Made by a program: the position numbers and the translations under genes
DNA from: Flavobacterium sp. HSC-61S13
GTDB lineage: Bacteria > Bacteroidota > Bacteroidia > Flavobacteriales > Flavobacteriaceae
NCBI RefSeq assembly: GCF_024171535.1
Contig: NZ_JALJZV010000010.1
Location: forward strand, 79,220 to 143,219
Length of the DNA stretch: 64,000 nucleotides
Direction: 5' to 3'
The notes under the pieces: generated by a model
Seen by the model: the letters and a program-made list of their open reading frames with translations, nothing else
The model's database searches: none
What the model was told of the DNA's origin: nothing
Shown: positions 24,446-33,535 of the stretch, piece after piece
Position numbering within the stretch: position 1 is the stretch's first letter
Layout of the letters: each line of letters begins with the position of its first letter

Positions 24446-25570
24446 ATGAAAAAAACTACATTTCTGTGTATGATCATGTTGGTTTCGGGACTGACTACAA
24501 TACACGCACAAACCCCAAACTGTCCTACAGACGCCAAGGAAGTGTCTTATGATATCATTCTGGTTGCTGGACAATCTAATACTCATTATGGATATCCATT
24601 AGATGCGGCATTGGATACGGTAAATTCGAGAGTTTATTCACTACATAGACAAAATGGGCTTGACTATCGAATTGCGCCTGCAAAACCGGCTTTGGATTTC
24701 TGGACTAAACAAACCAATAGAAATAGTTTTTCTATAACTTTTTCTAATTTGTATATTCAGGATGTCTTAAAAGATAGTCAAAGAAGAGTATTAATCATTC
24801 CGTGTGGATATGCGGGAAGTAGTATTACGAGTTGGACCAAGAATCAGAATTTATACGTTGATGCTATCAATCGGGTTAATTATGTTTTAGAAAACATTCC
24901 TGGAAGTAAACTAGTTGCTGTATTGTGGCATCAAGGTGAAGCTAATGTCGGATGGGCACCTTATCAAACTACTTTGGATACGATGATCGCAGATATGCGA
25001 AACGATATAAAACAAGAAAACACCGACGAAGTTCCGTTTATATTAGGAGGTATGGTTCCGTACTGGGTTAATTCTAACAGTAGCAGAAAACAGCAGCAGC
25101 AAATTATAAAAGACACTCCAAATAGAGTCAGTCATACGGGATATGCAGATTCTGAATTACCTACTGCGATCACCAAGCCAAACAATTCTTTCGACGATAT
25201 ACATTTTGATGCAACAGGACAGCGTGAAATGGGCTATCGCTATTACGATACTTTCTTAAAAATGATATCTAATTCCGATATGATCAACACCTCACAGAAT
25301 CAACTCACAGAAACGATTTTGTCGGAAGCTGCAAATCAATCGCAAGTTATTATACATCCCAATCCGACTTCAGATCAGATTACTTTATCATCCCCTGTCA
25401 CGATGAAACAGGTCGAAATTTACAACCAAGGTCAAAAGTCTGTATTTAAAAATCAGTATGACCACACCCTAGTCACCATACCAACACAAAATTTAGAAAA
25501 AGGACTCTATTTCGTGATCGTAACCTTGGAAAACAATCGTGTAGAGCGAATTAAAATTTTAAAAAAATAA
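24446..25570 (+). CDS. Secreted sialate O-acetylesterase-like protein with T9SS tail
   Basis: 374 residues. Signal peptide to about residue 22 (IHAQ). The SGNH-type SASA domain shows ILVAGQSNTHYG (S44 nucleophile), LWHQGEANVGW and, near residue 250, DDIHFDATGQREMG with the catalytic Asp/His. The last ~75 residues are a type A T9SS sorting domain (VIIHPNPTSDQITL ... GLYFVIVTLENNRVERIKIL). This predicts export by T9SS and cell-surface or medium location. It probably removes acetyl groups from sialic acids or plant-type polysaccharides. A paralogue follows 4 bp downstream. Confidence 0.88.
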   Translation: MKKTTFLCMIMLVSGLTTIHAQTPNCPTDAKEVSYDIILVAGQSNTHYGYPLDAALDTVNSRVYSLHRQNGLDYRIAPAKPALDFWTKQTNRNSFSITFSNLYIQDVLKDSQRRVLIIPCGYAGSSITSWTKNQNLYVDAINRVNYVLENIPGSKLVAVLWHQGEANVGWAPYQTTLDTMIADMRNDIKQENTDEVPFILGGMVPYWVNSNSSRKQQQQIIKDTPNRVSHTGYADSELPTAITKPNNSFDDIHFDATGQREMGYRYYDTFLKMISNSDMINTSQNQLTETILSEAANQSQVIIHPNPTSDQITLSSPVTMKQVEIYNQGQKSVFKNQYDHTLVTIPTQNLEKGLYFVIVTLENNRVERIKILKK

Positions 25571-25574
25571 GATC

Positions 25575-26666
25575 ATGAAGACTATATATCTGCTCTTTTC
25601 GCTATTATTGGTACAAACCGTAATGGCTCAATCTGAAATCAATTGTTTACCCGACAATGAAGGTTATGATGTTATATTGGTTGCAGGACAATCCAATACG
25701 CACTATGGTTATCCCTTGGATACTGCCTTAGATACAGTAAATTCGAGAATTTATTCCCTTAATCGACACAACGGTAAGGACTATAGAATAGAGACTGCAC
25801 AACCTGCATTGGACTTCTGGACCAAACAGACAAACCGAAATAGTTTTGCGATAACTTTTTCAAATCTCTATGTCAATAACCTTTTAAACCACAGTAAACG
25901 TAAAGTACTTCTAATACCCTGTGGCTATGCGGGTAGTAGCATAACCAGCTGGACAAAAAATCAAAACCTCTATACAGATGCTATGAATAGGGTAAATTAT
26001 ATACTGAATAACGCACCTGGAAGCAGATTAGTAGCTATACTTTGGCATCAAGGCGAAGCAAATGTAGGTTGGGGACCTTATCAAGCAACGCTCGATCAAA
26101 TGATTGCCGATATGCGTTCCGATATTGAACAGAACAACATTCAGGAAATTCCCTTTATTCTTGGCGGTATGGTCCCATATTGGGTCAATTCAAACAGCAG
26201 TCGAAAACAGCAACAACAAATTATCAAAAATACTCCAGATCGCGTTATCAATACAGGATATGCCGATTCCGAAAGTCCCTCTGTTATTACTAAACCCAAT
26301 AATGCCAACGATGATATTCATTTCGATGCGGCAGGACAGCGCGAAATGGGGCAGCGCTATTTCAATACTTATATCAAGATGAAAGCGGTTGCTTTAAAAT
26401 TAACCATCAACAGATACCACGAAGTGGAATACAGTACGTCGAATTCAAAGCTTATTCCAATTGACAAAATCGATATAGTATCCAATAAAAACCTACAAAC
26501 CGCTATAGTTTATAATTCAGACAATCAAATTGTATTAGCTGTAAATAACATTAATACAAATAGTGTAACTGTACATGTCCAGGAATTACCTCTGGACAAT
26601 CAACCTTATAAACTACAACTCATTGACGATTATGGTTTTGTACACGATTATAAATTTTATCGTTAA
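25575..26666 (+). CDS. Sialate O-acetylesterase-like paralogue lacking the T9SS tail
   Basis: 363 residues with signal peptide (VMAQ). The catalytic domain is nearly collinear with the preceding gene (VAGQSNTHYGYPLD, WHQGEANVGWGPYQ, DDIHFDAAGQREMG). After the domain the proteins diverge. Here a ~95-residue beta-rich tail replaces the sorting domain, with no PNPT/GLYFV motif. It is therefore predicted to stay periplasmic or use another route. It is co-transcribed with its partner (4-bp gap). The pair arose by tandem duplication. Confidence 0.86.
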   Translation: MKTIYLLFSLLLVQTVMAQSEINCLPDNEGYDVILVAGQSNTHYGYPLDTALDTVNSRIYSLNRHNGKDYRIETAQPALDFWTKQTNRNSFAITFSNLYVNNLLNHSKRKVLLIPCGYAGSSITSWTKNQNLYTDAMNRVNYILNNAPGSRLVAILWHQGEANVGWGPYQATLDQMIADMRSDIEQNNIQEIPFILGGMVPYWVNSNSSRKQQQQIIKNTPDRVINTGYADSESPSVITKPNNANDDIHFDAAGQREMGQRYFNTYIKMKAVALKLTINRYHEVEYSTSNSKLIPIDKIDIVSNKNLQTAIVYNSDNQIVLAVNNINTNSVTVHVQELPLDNQPYKLQLIDDYGFVHDYKFYR

Positions 26667-26778
26667 CCAGGTTTAATTAAAGTTTTGTACATAAATATAA
26701 CGCCCTATGCGCGTCCATAATTTCTTAAAAACTCCGTAAGTATTAGTACTACTTGGAATTTCAAATAAACAGTTTACA

Positions 26779-26817
26779 AAAAAGGTCGAATTCTAGAAAT
26801 TAGAATTCGACCTTTTT
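26779..26817. terminator. Strong bidirectional terminator
   Basis: A 17-bp perfect stem (AAAAAGGTCGAATTCTA with its complement) and a 5-nt loop GAAAT, with A and T tracts at the ends. It separates the esterase pair from the convergent superoxide dismutase gene. Confidence 0.93.
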
Positions 26818-26838
26818 ACTCTAACTATTTTCTCTCCA

Positions 26839-27519
26839 TTATTTCTTGATAGAAACAGTTGCTTCATATCTTTTACTCACCTCGTTCCAATTGACGATAT
26901 CCCAAATTGCAGCTAAATAATCCGCTCTTTTGTTTTGATATTTTAAGTAATAGGCGTGTTCCCAAACATCAATCCCCAAAACAGGAGTTCCCTTTTCTTC
27001 AACCACATCCATCAAAGGGTTATCTTGATTAGGCGTAGAGCTCACAAACAACTTACCGCTTTTATCAACAGCCAACCAAGCCCAACCTGATCCAAATCGA
27101 TCTGCAGCGGCTTTACTCATCTTCTCTTTAAAAGCGTCCATGCTACCGAATGATTCGACTATTGCTTTGGATAGTTTAACAGACGGTTGAGTGTTTTTTT
27201 CAGGGGTTAGTATCGTCCAAAACAATTCGTGATTGTAATGTCCTCCAGCGTTATTTCTTACCGCCGGACTCTCCGCTGATATTTTTCCTAATATGGCTTC
27301 TAAAGATTTCTTTTCAAGTGGTGTTCCCGCAATGGCTTTGTTCAAGTTATTGGTATAGGCAGCACCGTGTTTGGAGTAGTGAATTTCCATGGTTTGAGCA
27401 TCTACCGAACGCTCTAAGGCATTGTAAGCATACGGCAAAGGCGCTTGCTTAAATTGGGCCGACATCCACTGTGTACTGATCACTGCGGCAATAAAAAGGC
27501 TGGTTTTTAATATTTTCAT
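26839..27519 (-). CDS. Exported Fe/Mn superoxide dismutase
   Basis: 226 residues. N-terminal signal peptide (about 21 residues, ending SAQ), then a complete Fe/Mn-SOD. Metal ligands are H47 (EIHYSKHGAAY), H97 (GHYNHELFW), D184 and H188 (DVWEHAYY). GSGWAWLAVD is a further signature. It converts superoxide to hydrogen peroxide and oxygen, here outside the cytoplasm. The metal (Fe, Mn or cambialistic) cannot be decided by eye. Single gene with a strong terminator downstream. Confidence 0.94.
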   Translation of the reverse strand: MKILKTSLFIAAVISTQWMSAQFKQAPLPYAYNALERSVDAQTMEIHYSKHGAAYTNNLNKAIAGTPLEKKSLEAILGKISAESPAVRNNAGGHYNHELFWTILTPEKNTQPSVKLSKAIVESFGSMDAFKEKMSKAAADRFGSGWAWLAVDKSGKLFVSSTPNQDNPLMDVVEEKGTPVLGIDVWEHAYYLKYQNKRADYLAAIWDIVNWNEVSKRYEATVSIKK

Positions 27520-27652
27520 AATGTATTTTTTTAGCTAAATTAAGTTGGTCCTAATTCTGAAATAAAGTTAGGCATTTCTAGCCGTACTCAATATTTTTTA
27601 GCATTTTTTATGATTTTGACTGTTGATTTAGTCTGCAACTGCATTACCATTT

Positions 27653-28294
27653 TTATAAAATAAAAATCCCCTCTTCATGCAAGCCATAATAAACCGCATT
27701 CTCCAATTGATTTTGAATATCCAGCCCTGTAAAAAGGCTAAAAGCAGGTAATATTAATTGTTGGGGCTGCACGACAAAACAAGGCAATCGCAATTGTTTT
27801 TTGGTAGTCATTTTTAAGGCTATACCCGGATGAATGTGTCCGCTTATCACAGCGACATCAGCTTTAACTATCGGTTGATGTACAAAGGCGACGCCATCAA
27901 TTTCAAGAAAATCAACCACTTCATCTATACCTAACTGTTCAAAAACCATCGTTTTATGACGGTCGTGATTGCCTTTGATCAAGGTGGTTTTTAAGTCGGG
28001 GAAACGCCTTAATATTTCGCTTAGTTGCTGTACCTCAGCATTAGCTGCTGCGTGAATGAGATCACCGACCACAATCAATTGTTTGGGTTTGTAATGGTCC
28101 AACTGCCTTTCCAGACGGATTAAATCGCGTTGGTGTACTAAAGATGGAATTGGCAAACCGTGTTTGCGAAAATGCTGGCTTTTCCCCAGATGCAGATCCG
28201 ATAAAATCAATATCTCCCTATCGGGCCAATACAACGTTCGTTGATTCGATATAAACCAACTTTTATCTGCAAATAGAATTTCCTGATCGATCAT
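27653..28294 (-). CDS. pdeM: Ligase-associated metallophosphoesterase PdeM
   Basis: 213 residues of a calcineurin-like phosphoesterase: LSDLHLG (D33, H35), VGDLIH (D78), KGNHDRH (N109, H110, D111) and SGHIHPG. Its position 1 bp after the Lhr-like helicase in the four-gene set identifies it as the DNA-ligase-associated phosphoesterase. Homologues hydrolyse phosphodiesters with Mn2+ and are thought to help clean DNA ends. It is last in the operon exonuclease-ligase-helicase-PdeM. Confidence 0.9.
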   Translation of the reverse strand: MIDQEILFADKSWFISNQRTLYWPDREILILSDLHLGKSQHFRKHGLPIPSLVHQRDLIRLERQLDHYKPKQLIVVGDLIHAAANAEVQQLSEILRRFPDLKTTLIKGNHDRHKTMVFEQLGIDEVVDFLEIDGVAFVHQPIVKADVAVISGHIHPGIALKMTTKKQLRLPCFVVQPQQLILPAFSLFTGLDIQNQLENAVYYGLHEEGIFIL

Positions 28295-28295
28295 C

Positions 28296-30755
28296 TTATC
28301 TCTTTTTCTTTTTAAGGGTATTGCGCTGTATCATTTTCTCAATGCGGGTAGCGAGATTTTCACTGGATAAGGACTGTCTTAAACTGTCCACTTTTATCGG
28401 AAAACTCAAGGGTGTGAAAAAATCGGATTCTTTATAGATAATCGTACTTGCTGCGATACGGATAAAAGCTTGCATCAAACGCACTTCTTCCAATTGTTGG
28501 TTAAAAACTTCCGTATAGGCTTGGCGCAACAACAAGTGCTGGGGTTCAAAATCTTCGAGTACTTTAAACATGATGCTCGACGAGGCTTGCAGCGATTTGT
28601 TATTGCGTTGGGCACCGGGGTAAGTTTGAATAACCATACCCGAAATTACGGCAATTTCCCTAAATTTATGCAAGGCCATTTCGGTGGCATTGATGCTACT
28701 AAAAACATCTGCCATCAACGATTCTACGGTAAGTAATTGTTTTAAGATATCTTCATCAAGCGGTATGGGCTGATCGGTAAACAATTCAAAACCGTAATCG
28801 TTCATCGCAATTGAAAAACTAATCGCCACTATTTTACTGATCCGATAAGCAATCACAGTTGCCATGACCTCATGTACAATACGCCCCTCAAACGGATACA
28901 TAAACAAGTGATAACCCTCTCGCGTATGGATTTGTTCGACCAAAAATTCCTTGACTTTTGGAATATGTGAATACAGCTTTTGATGTTGCAAAAGCGGTTT
29001 TAAAAACTGCAACTCTTTATCCTTTGGATGTTCATTTTGTGAATCTCCGATTTTTTCGCGTAAGAAATGCCCCAAATCCGAACTTAAAGGCAAGCGCCCT
29101 CCCAACCAACTCGGCGTGATGGCCTTGCCTTTGGAAGCGCGAACATAGACCGTTAACTCTTTGATTTGAATATACTCCAATATACGCCCCGCCAATATAA
29201 AACGGTCGCCTACTTTGAGTTTGCTGATAAAGTACTCCTCTACCATACCGATATAACCGCCTGATAGGAATTTTACGCGTATCATCGCATCACTGACAAT
29301 CACACCGATATTCATACGGTGGATCATGGCAATTCTACGGTTTTCTACGAGGTATAATCCGTCTTCTCGATGTTGGACGCGATGAAATTCTTCGTAGTGT
29401 TCCCCCAGTTTACCGCCCTGTGTTATAAACAGTAAACACCAAGCCCATTGCTCGGCTTCCATAATCTGAAAGGCATGGGTTTTCTGAACCATTTCGAATA
29501 ATTCGTCGGATTTAAATCCACCACCTAAAGCCAAAGTAACCAAAAACTGCACCAATACATCATAGGTCAAAACCAAAGGTGTACGCGCCTCTATGGTGTT
29601 GGTGACCATCGCTTGACGCAGAGCCGCTACTTCGATTAATTCCAAGGAATGGGTGGGTACAAAATAGATTTTAGACACTTCATGTGGGGAGTGACCGCTA
29701 CGTCCGGCACGTTGTAAAAATCGCGCAATGCCCTTGCTGGAACCAATCTGTATCACCGTATCTACGGGTTTAAAATCAACGCCCAAATCCAATGATGAGG
29801 TACATACCACGGCTTTTAACAAACCGTCACTCAACGATTCTTCAATCCATTGTCGCAAAGCATGATCGATGGATCCGTGATGTAGCGCTAACAGACCCGC
29901 AAAGTCTGGATAGGCATTGAGCAGCAATTGGTACCACATTTCGCTTTGACTTCGGGTGTTGGTAAAAATCAAAGTCGAGCGGCTATTCAAGATTATCGGC
30001 ACCACCTTATCGACCAACTTACCGCCTAAATGCCCCGCCCACGGCAATAGGGAAACTTCATCGGGATAAACGGGTATGATTTTTATTTTCTTTTTTTCTT
30101 TAGCGGTAATTTTTATCTTTTTGACTGCTTGGGGTATTAATACATCCAAGGCCTCATCCAAATTACCAATGGTTGCCGTGATGCCCCATATACGCAGTTT
30201 AGGCTGATTAAGTCTCAAATAGCCCAAAGCGAGTTCAACCATCACTCCGCGTTTATTGCCCATCAATTCATGCCATTCATCTACGGCAATGCATTTTAGG
30301 TTTTCAAACAATTTGTCGCGGTCCTTTTGCGCCAACAGCAGATGTAAACTCTCTGGTGTCAGCAGCAGTATATCGGGTATATTTTTCTTTTGTAAGGCCT
30401 TTTCTTTTATCGAGGTATCGCCGTTGCGCACCGATACCTTCCAGTCCAATCCAATGCTGTCGATAGCCTCTTGCATGGCTTTTGCCAAATCTTTGGCTAA
30501 AGAGCGAATCGGTGTGATCCAGATCAGTTTTAAACCTTTACCATAGGTATCGGGTTGATTCATATAGTCGATCAAAACCGCTAAAAAAATGGCGTAGGTC
30601 TTGCCGAAACCCGTCGGCGCAACCAATAAACCGCTATAGTGCTGACCATAGTACGACCAAGCCTTCTTTTGAAAATCAAAAGGCTGTTGATCCCGTTCTG
30701 CCATCCAATTGTGAATGAGCTGATAACCGTCCGTTTGGCTGAGTTTTGTTTTCAA
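28296..30755 (-). CDS. Ligase-associated Lhr-like DEXH-box DNA helicase
   Basis: 819 residues. APTGFGKT (46-53) is Walker A, VDEWHEL (D159-H162) is the DEXH motif II, WGITATIGN is motif III, and LQRAGRSGH is motif VI. A winged-helix and Lhr-core region follows, typical of the family. It is an ATP-dependent 3'-5' DNA translocase/helicase acting in end or gap repair with its operon partners. The start is TTG 30755, 3 bp after the ligase stop; the first ATG would be 17 codons in, within conserved sequence (GYQLIHNWM). Translation probably depends on coupling to the ligase. Confidence 0.92.
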   Translation of the reverse strand: MKTKLSQTDGYQLIHNWMAERDQQPFDFQKKAWSYYGQHYSGLLVAPTGFGKTYAIFLAVLIDYMNQPDTYGKGLKLIWITPIRSLAKDLAKAMQEAIDSIGLDWKVSVRNGDTSIKEKALQKKNIPDILLLTPESLHLLLAQKDRDKLFENLKCIAVDEWHELMGNKRGVMVELALGYLRLNQPKLRIWGITATIGNLDEALDVLIPQAVKKIKITAKEKKKIKIIPVYPDEVSLLPWAGHLGGKLVDKVVPIILNSRSTLIFTNTRSQSEMWYQLLLNAYPDFAGLLALHHGSIDHALRQWIEESLSDGLLKAVVCTSSLDLGVDFKPVDTVIQIGSSKGIARFLQRAGRSGHSPHEVSKIYFVPTHSLELIEVAALRQAMVTNTIEARTPLVLTYDVLVQFLVTLALGGGFKSDELFEMVQKTHAFQIMEAEQWAWCLLFITQGGKLGEHYEEFHRVQHREDGLYLVENRRIAMIHRMNIGVIVSDAMIRVKFLSGGYIGMVEEYFISKLKVGDRFILAGRILEYIQIKELTVYVRASKGKAITPSWLGGRLPLSSDLGHFLREKIGDSQNEHPKDKELQFLKPLLQHQKLYSHIPKVKEFLVEQIHTREGYHLFMYPFEGRIVHEVMATVIAYRISKIVAISFSIAMNDYGFELFTDQPIPLDEDILKQLLTVESLMADVFSSINATEMALHKFREIAVISGMVIQTYPGAQRNNKSLQASSSIMFKVLEDFEPQHLLLRQAYTEVFNQQLEEVRLMQAFIRIAASTIIYKESDFFTPLSFPIKVDSLRQSLSSENLATRIEKMIQRNTLKKKKR

Positions 30756-30758
30756 TAG

Positions 30759-32339
30759 TTAGCTTATCAATGATTTCACTTGTTCGAGCGTATCGATATC
30801 CGCTACGGTTTTATCTCTTCTCCATCGTTTGATTCTCGGAAAACGCAAAGCGACACCCGATTTATGTCGACTGCTAAAACCGATTCCTTCAAAGGCAATT
30901 TCAAAAACCAATTCGGGCTTTACCGTCCGAACCGGTCCAAACTTTTCTATGGCATTTTTATTGACGAATTTGCTGACCTCCTGAATTTCTTTATCGGTCA
31001 GGCCCGAATAGGCCTTGGCAATGGTAACCAAGGCATCGCCATTGCGAATGGCAAAGGTGTAGTCGGTATAATGTCCGCTGCGTCGACCACTGCCCTTTTG
31101 AGCGTAAATCAATACCGCATCTATCGTTAACGGTTCCAGTTTCCACTTCCACCAATCACCGCGTTTTCTACCGCTGTGGTAAGGGGACTCGAGGTTTTTA
31201 ATCATCAGTCCTTCGCTGGAATGTTCGCGCGACAAAGAGCGGCTTTTTATCACCTGCTGCCAATTGGACGCTTCTTCTCTTTGGGAAATCACGACCACTG
31301 TGGACGGGTTTTGTATGACTATATCTTCTAAAATTACTCTTCTTTTCCTTAAGGGCTGTTCCCGTATGTCGGTGCCTTGATATTCTAACATATCATAGAG
31401 ATAGACTGAAACAGGTAATTCCTGCAACATTTTCTTGGTTAGCGTTTTCCGATTGAGTCGTTTTTGCAGGGAAGTAAAGTTTTGTATTTGCTTATCGATC
31501 ACCACCAGCAACTCACCATCCACAACAAAATCATCGGTCCACTTTAAAAACTCTTGTTCTATTTCTGGAAATTGAGCCGTGATCAACTCTTCCCCTCTAG
31601 ACCAGATAAAAACTTCACCGTCTCTTTTGATGATTTGTGCCCGTATACCGTCCCATTTGTATTCCACCTGCCATTGTGCTGCCTCCCCCAATTCCTCTAT
31701 CTCTTTATCCAAGCCATAGGCCAAACAAAATGGATAGGGCTTGCTCTTGTGTACTTCGGTGAATTTGCCGTGAACGAGGTCTTCGAAATTGACTTGATCC
31801 ATTTGCCAGTCTCCCATTAAACTGTGGGTCACCGCGGCGGGTTCCAGCTGATAGTAGTGCGCAAAGGCATTGATTAATGTTTTGGAGGACACACCAATTC
31901 TAAAGCTACCTCCGATCAATTTATTAAAGATAAAGCGTTCTGTGAGATTCAGATGCATCCACGCATCAATTACAAATTCGCGTTTCTCTTCTTCCGTGCC
32001 ATCTCGCAAGGCGATAATCTGATCCATCCACTGTGATAAGGATTGCTCTGTGGTCTGTTCACTTGGAGGAAGGATTAAAGCAATAGTTTCGCCCAAATCT
32101 CCTACGGTGGCATAACTCTCTACAAAGAGCCATTCTGGCAATTCGGTAAGCGTAATCGCCCATTGTTTTAACAAGGTGGTATTGACCGAACGCTTGGGAC
32201 GTCTACCTGTAAACAACGCCAAAAACCATAGTTTATCTCGCTCCTCGGCTGTGTCCAAAAAACGGTAAATCGCCTCGTATTTGTGCGTGGTTTTGTTGGT
32301 GCTATCCAGGGCGTGAATTAAAGTAGCGAATGTTTTCAT
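30759..32339 (-). CDS. ATP-dependent DNA ligase of the ligase-associated repair set
   Basis: 526 residues. Residues 1-200 form a helical DNA-binding domain. Motif I is VEYKWDGIRAQ, with adenylated lysine K228. WSRGEELIT is motif III-like, and VDGELLVVID and then KRGDWWKWKLEP (motif V) follow. An OB fold is at the C-terminus. It belongs to the PP_1105-type ligase family that occurs with a dedicated helicase, exonuclease and phosphoesterase. It is separate from the NAD-dependent replicative ligase expected elsewhere. It overlaps no neighbour: 8 bp from the exonuclease gene and 3 bp from the helicase gene. Confidence 0.93.
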   Translation of the reverse strand: MKTFATLIHALDSTNKTTHKYEAIYRFLDTAEERDKLWFLALFTGRRPKRSVNTTLLKQWAITLTELPEWLFVESYATVGDLGETIALILPPSEQTTEQSLSQWMDQIIALRDGTEEEKREFVIDAWMHLNLTERFIFNKLIGGSFRIGVSSKTLINAFAHYYQLEPAAVTHSLMGDWQMDQVNFEDLVHGKFTEVHKSKPYPFCLAYGLDKEIEELGEAAQWQVEYKWDGIRAQIIKRDGEVFIWSRGEELITAQFPEIEQEFLKWTDDFVVDGELLVVIDKQIQNFTSLQKRLNRKTLTKKMLQELPVSVYLYDMLEYQGTDIREQPLRKRRVILEDIVIQNPSTVVVISQREEASNWQQVIKSRSLSREHSSEGLMIKNLESPYHSGRKRGDWWKWKLEPLTIDAVLIYAQKGSGRRSGHYTDYTFAIRNGDALVTIAKAYSGLTDKEIQEVSKFVNKNAIEKFGPVRTVKPELVFEIAFEGIGFSSRHKSGVALRFPRIKRWRRDKTVADIDTLEQVKSLIS

Positions 32340-32347
32340 AGGACATT

Positions 32348-33343
32348 TTATTCAGGAGTTTTATCGTCTTCTTCATTTCCGTATTCCGTTTGCAATTCGA
32401 CTGCTTCTATGCCCAATTCCGTCAGATATCTGGCAAAAACCGCTGTTTGCCCGTGGGTGACATGTACTTTTTCTGCTCCCGTATTTTGAACGGCAGTGAT
32501 TAACCCATCCCAATCGGCGTGATCACTGATTGCAAAACCCGCATCGGCACTACGCCAACGGCGCGCACCTCTGACCTGCATCCAGCCCGAGCAAATGGCA
32601 TAGGCTTTATTGGGAATCTTTTTAAAAACCGAGGTATCCACCAATGACGGTGGTAGTATCACAATCTGTTGATCTAAATGAGTTACCGATTCTCTAAAAT
32701 CGGCCGTCTGGTATTCGGGCAATTTTATACCCACTTGTTCATAAGCCTCATTGAGCTTCCCGATCGAGTAATGCACGTGTATCGGAGCTATCCCTTCAAT
32801 CGCCTTCATGATTCGCTGTGCTTTACCCAGCGAATAACCTATAAAAACAGAGGTTTTACCCATTTTCTGATTATCTATAACCCATTGTTGCAATTGTTGA
32901 TGCTGTGTGGCTATTGAAGGCCATCGGTAAATCGGCAATCCGAAGGTACTCTCCGTTACAAATTCATGGCATTGTACTACTTCAAAGGGCGTCGACAGTC
33001 CGTCGTCTTGAATTTTATAATCTCCAGAAACCACGACGACCTTACCCTTGTATACCATACGAATCTGTGCAGATCCAATGATGTGTCCCGCCGGATGAAA
33101 ACTCACTTGCACTCCATTAATACGAATAATCTCATTATATGCTATTCCCTGCACATTAATATCCTCACTAATACGACTCTTTAAAATCGGCACCGTAAAA
33201 TGGTGACATAAATACGATTTCATGCCCCAATGTGCATGGTCTGCATGCCCGTGAGTGATCAATGCTTTATCTACAGGTTTCCACGGATCGATGTAAAATC
33301 GACCGGGAATGCAGTAAATACCTTTATCCGTAAATTTCAACAT
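32348..33343 (-). CDS. Ligase-associated DNA exonuclease, metallo-beta-lactamase fold
   Basis: 331 residues. THGHADHAHWG carries the HxHxDH zinc ligands (H31, H33, D35, H36). FHPAGHIIGSAQI and a late VTHGQ segment are typical of the SNM1/beta-CASP-like nucleases of this set. It is a 5' or 3' end-trimming DNA exonuclease. It is first gene of the four-gene operon and is divergent from the radical-SAM pair across a 192-bp promoter region. Confidence 0.9.
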   Translation of the reverse strand: MLKFTDKGIYCIPGRFYIDPWKPVDKALITHGHADHAHWGMKSYLCHHFTVPILKSRISEDINVQGIAYNEIIRINGVQVSFHPAGHIIGSAQIRMVYKGKVVVVSGDYKIQDDGLSTPFEVVQCHEFVTESTFGLPIYRWPSIATQHQQLQQWVIDNQKMGKTSVFIGYSLGKAQRIMKAIEGIAPIHVHYSIGKLNEAYEQVGIKLPEYQTADFRESVTHLDQQIVILPPSLVDTSVFKKIPNKAYAICSGWMQVRGARRWRSADAGFAISDHADWDGLITAVQNTGAEKVHVTHGQTAVFARYLTELGIEAVELQTEYGNEEDDKTPE

Positions 33344-33502
33344 AAGTTATAGAATTATTTAAATTTAATTAAAATAAATGACGGTATCACAAATTTTAAC
33401 TATTAAATAATACAATTCCCAAAATATAGCTTTGGGAAATCAGCGACTACTTTTTAACGAATAGTTACCTATTATTTCTCAGACTGTGTGTTTTAAATAT
33501 AC

Positions 33503-33510
33503 TAAATTTG
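33503..33510 (+). promoter_or_regulatory. -7 box of the radical-SAM/DUF4130 operon
   Basis: TAAATTTG, an exact TAnnTTTG match, 25 bp upstream of the ATG at 33536. No clear -33 TTG lies at 17-23 bp. I found no equally good box for the divergent exonuclease operon. Confidence 0.5.
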
Positions 33511-33535
33511 TATTATAATATCTTGATAGTCAATA

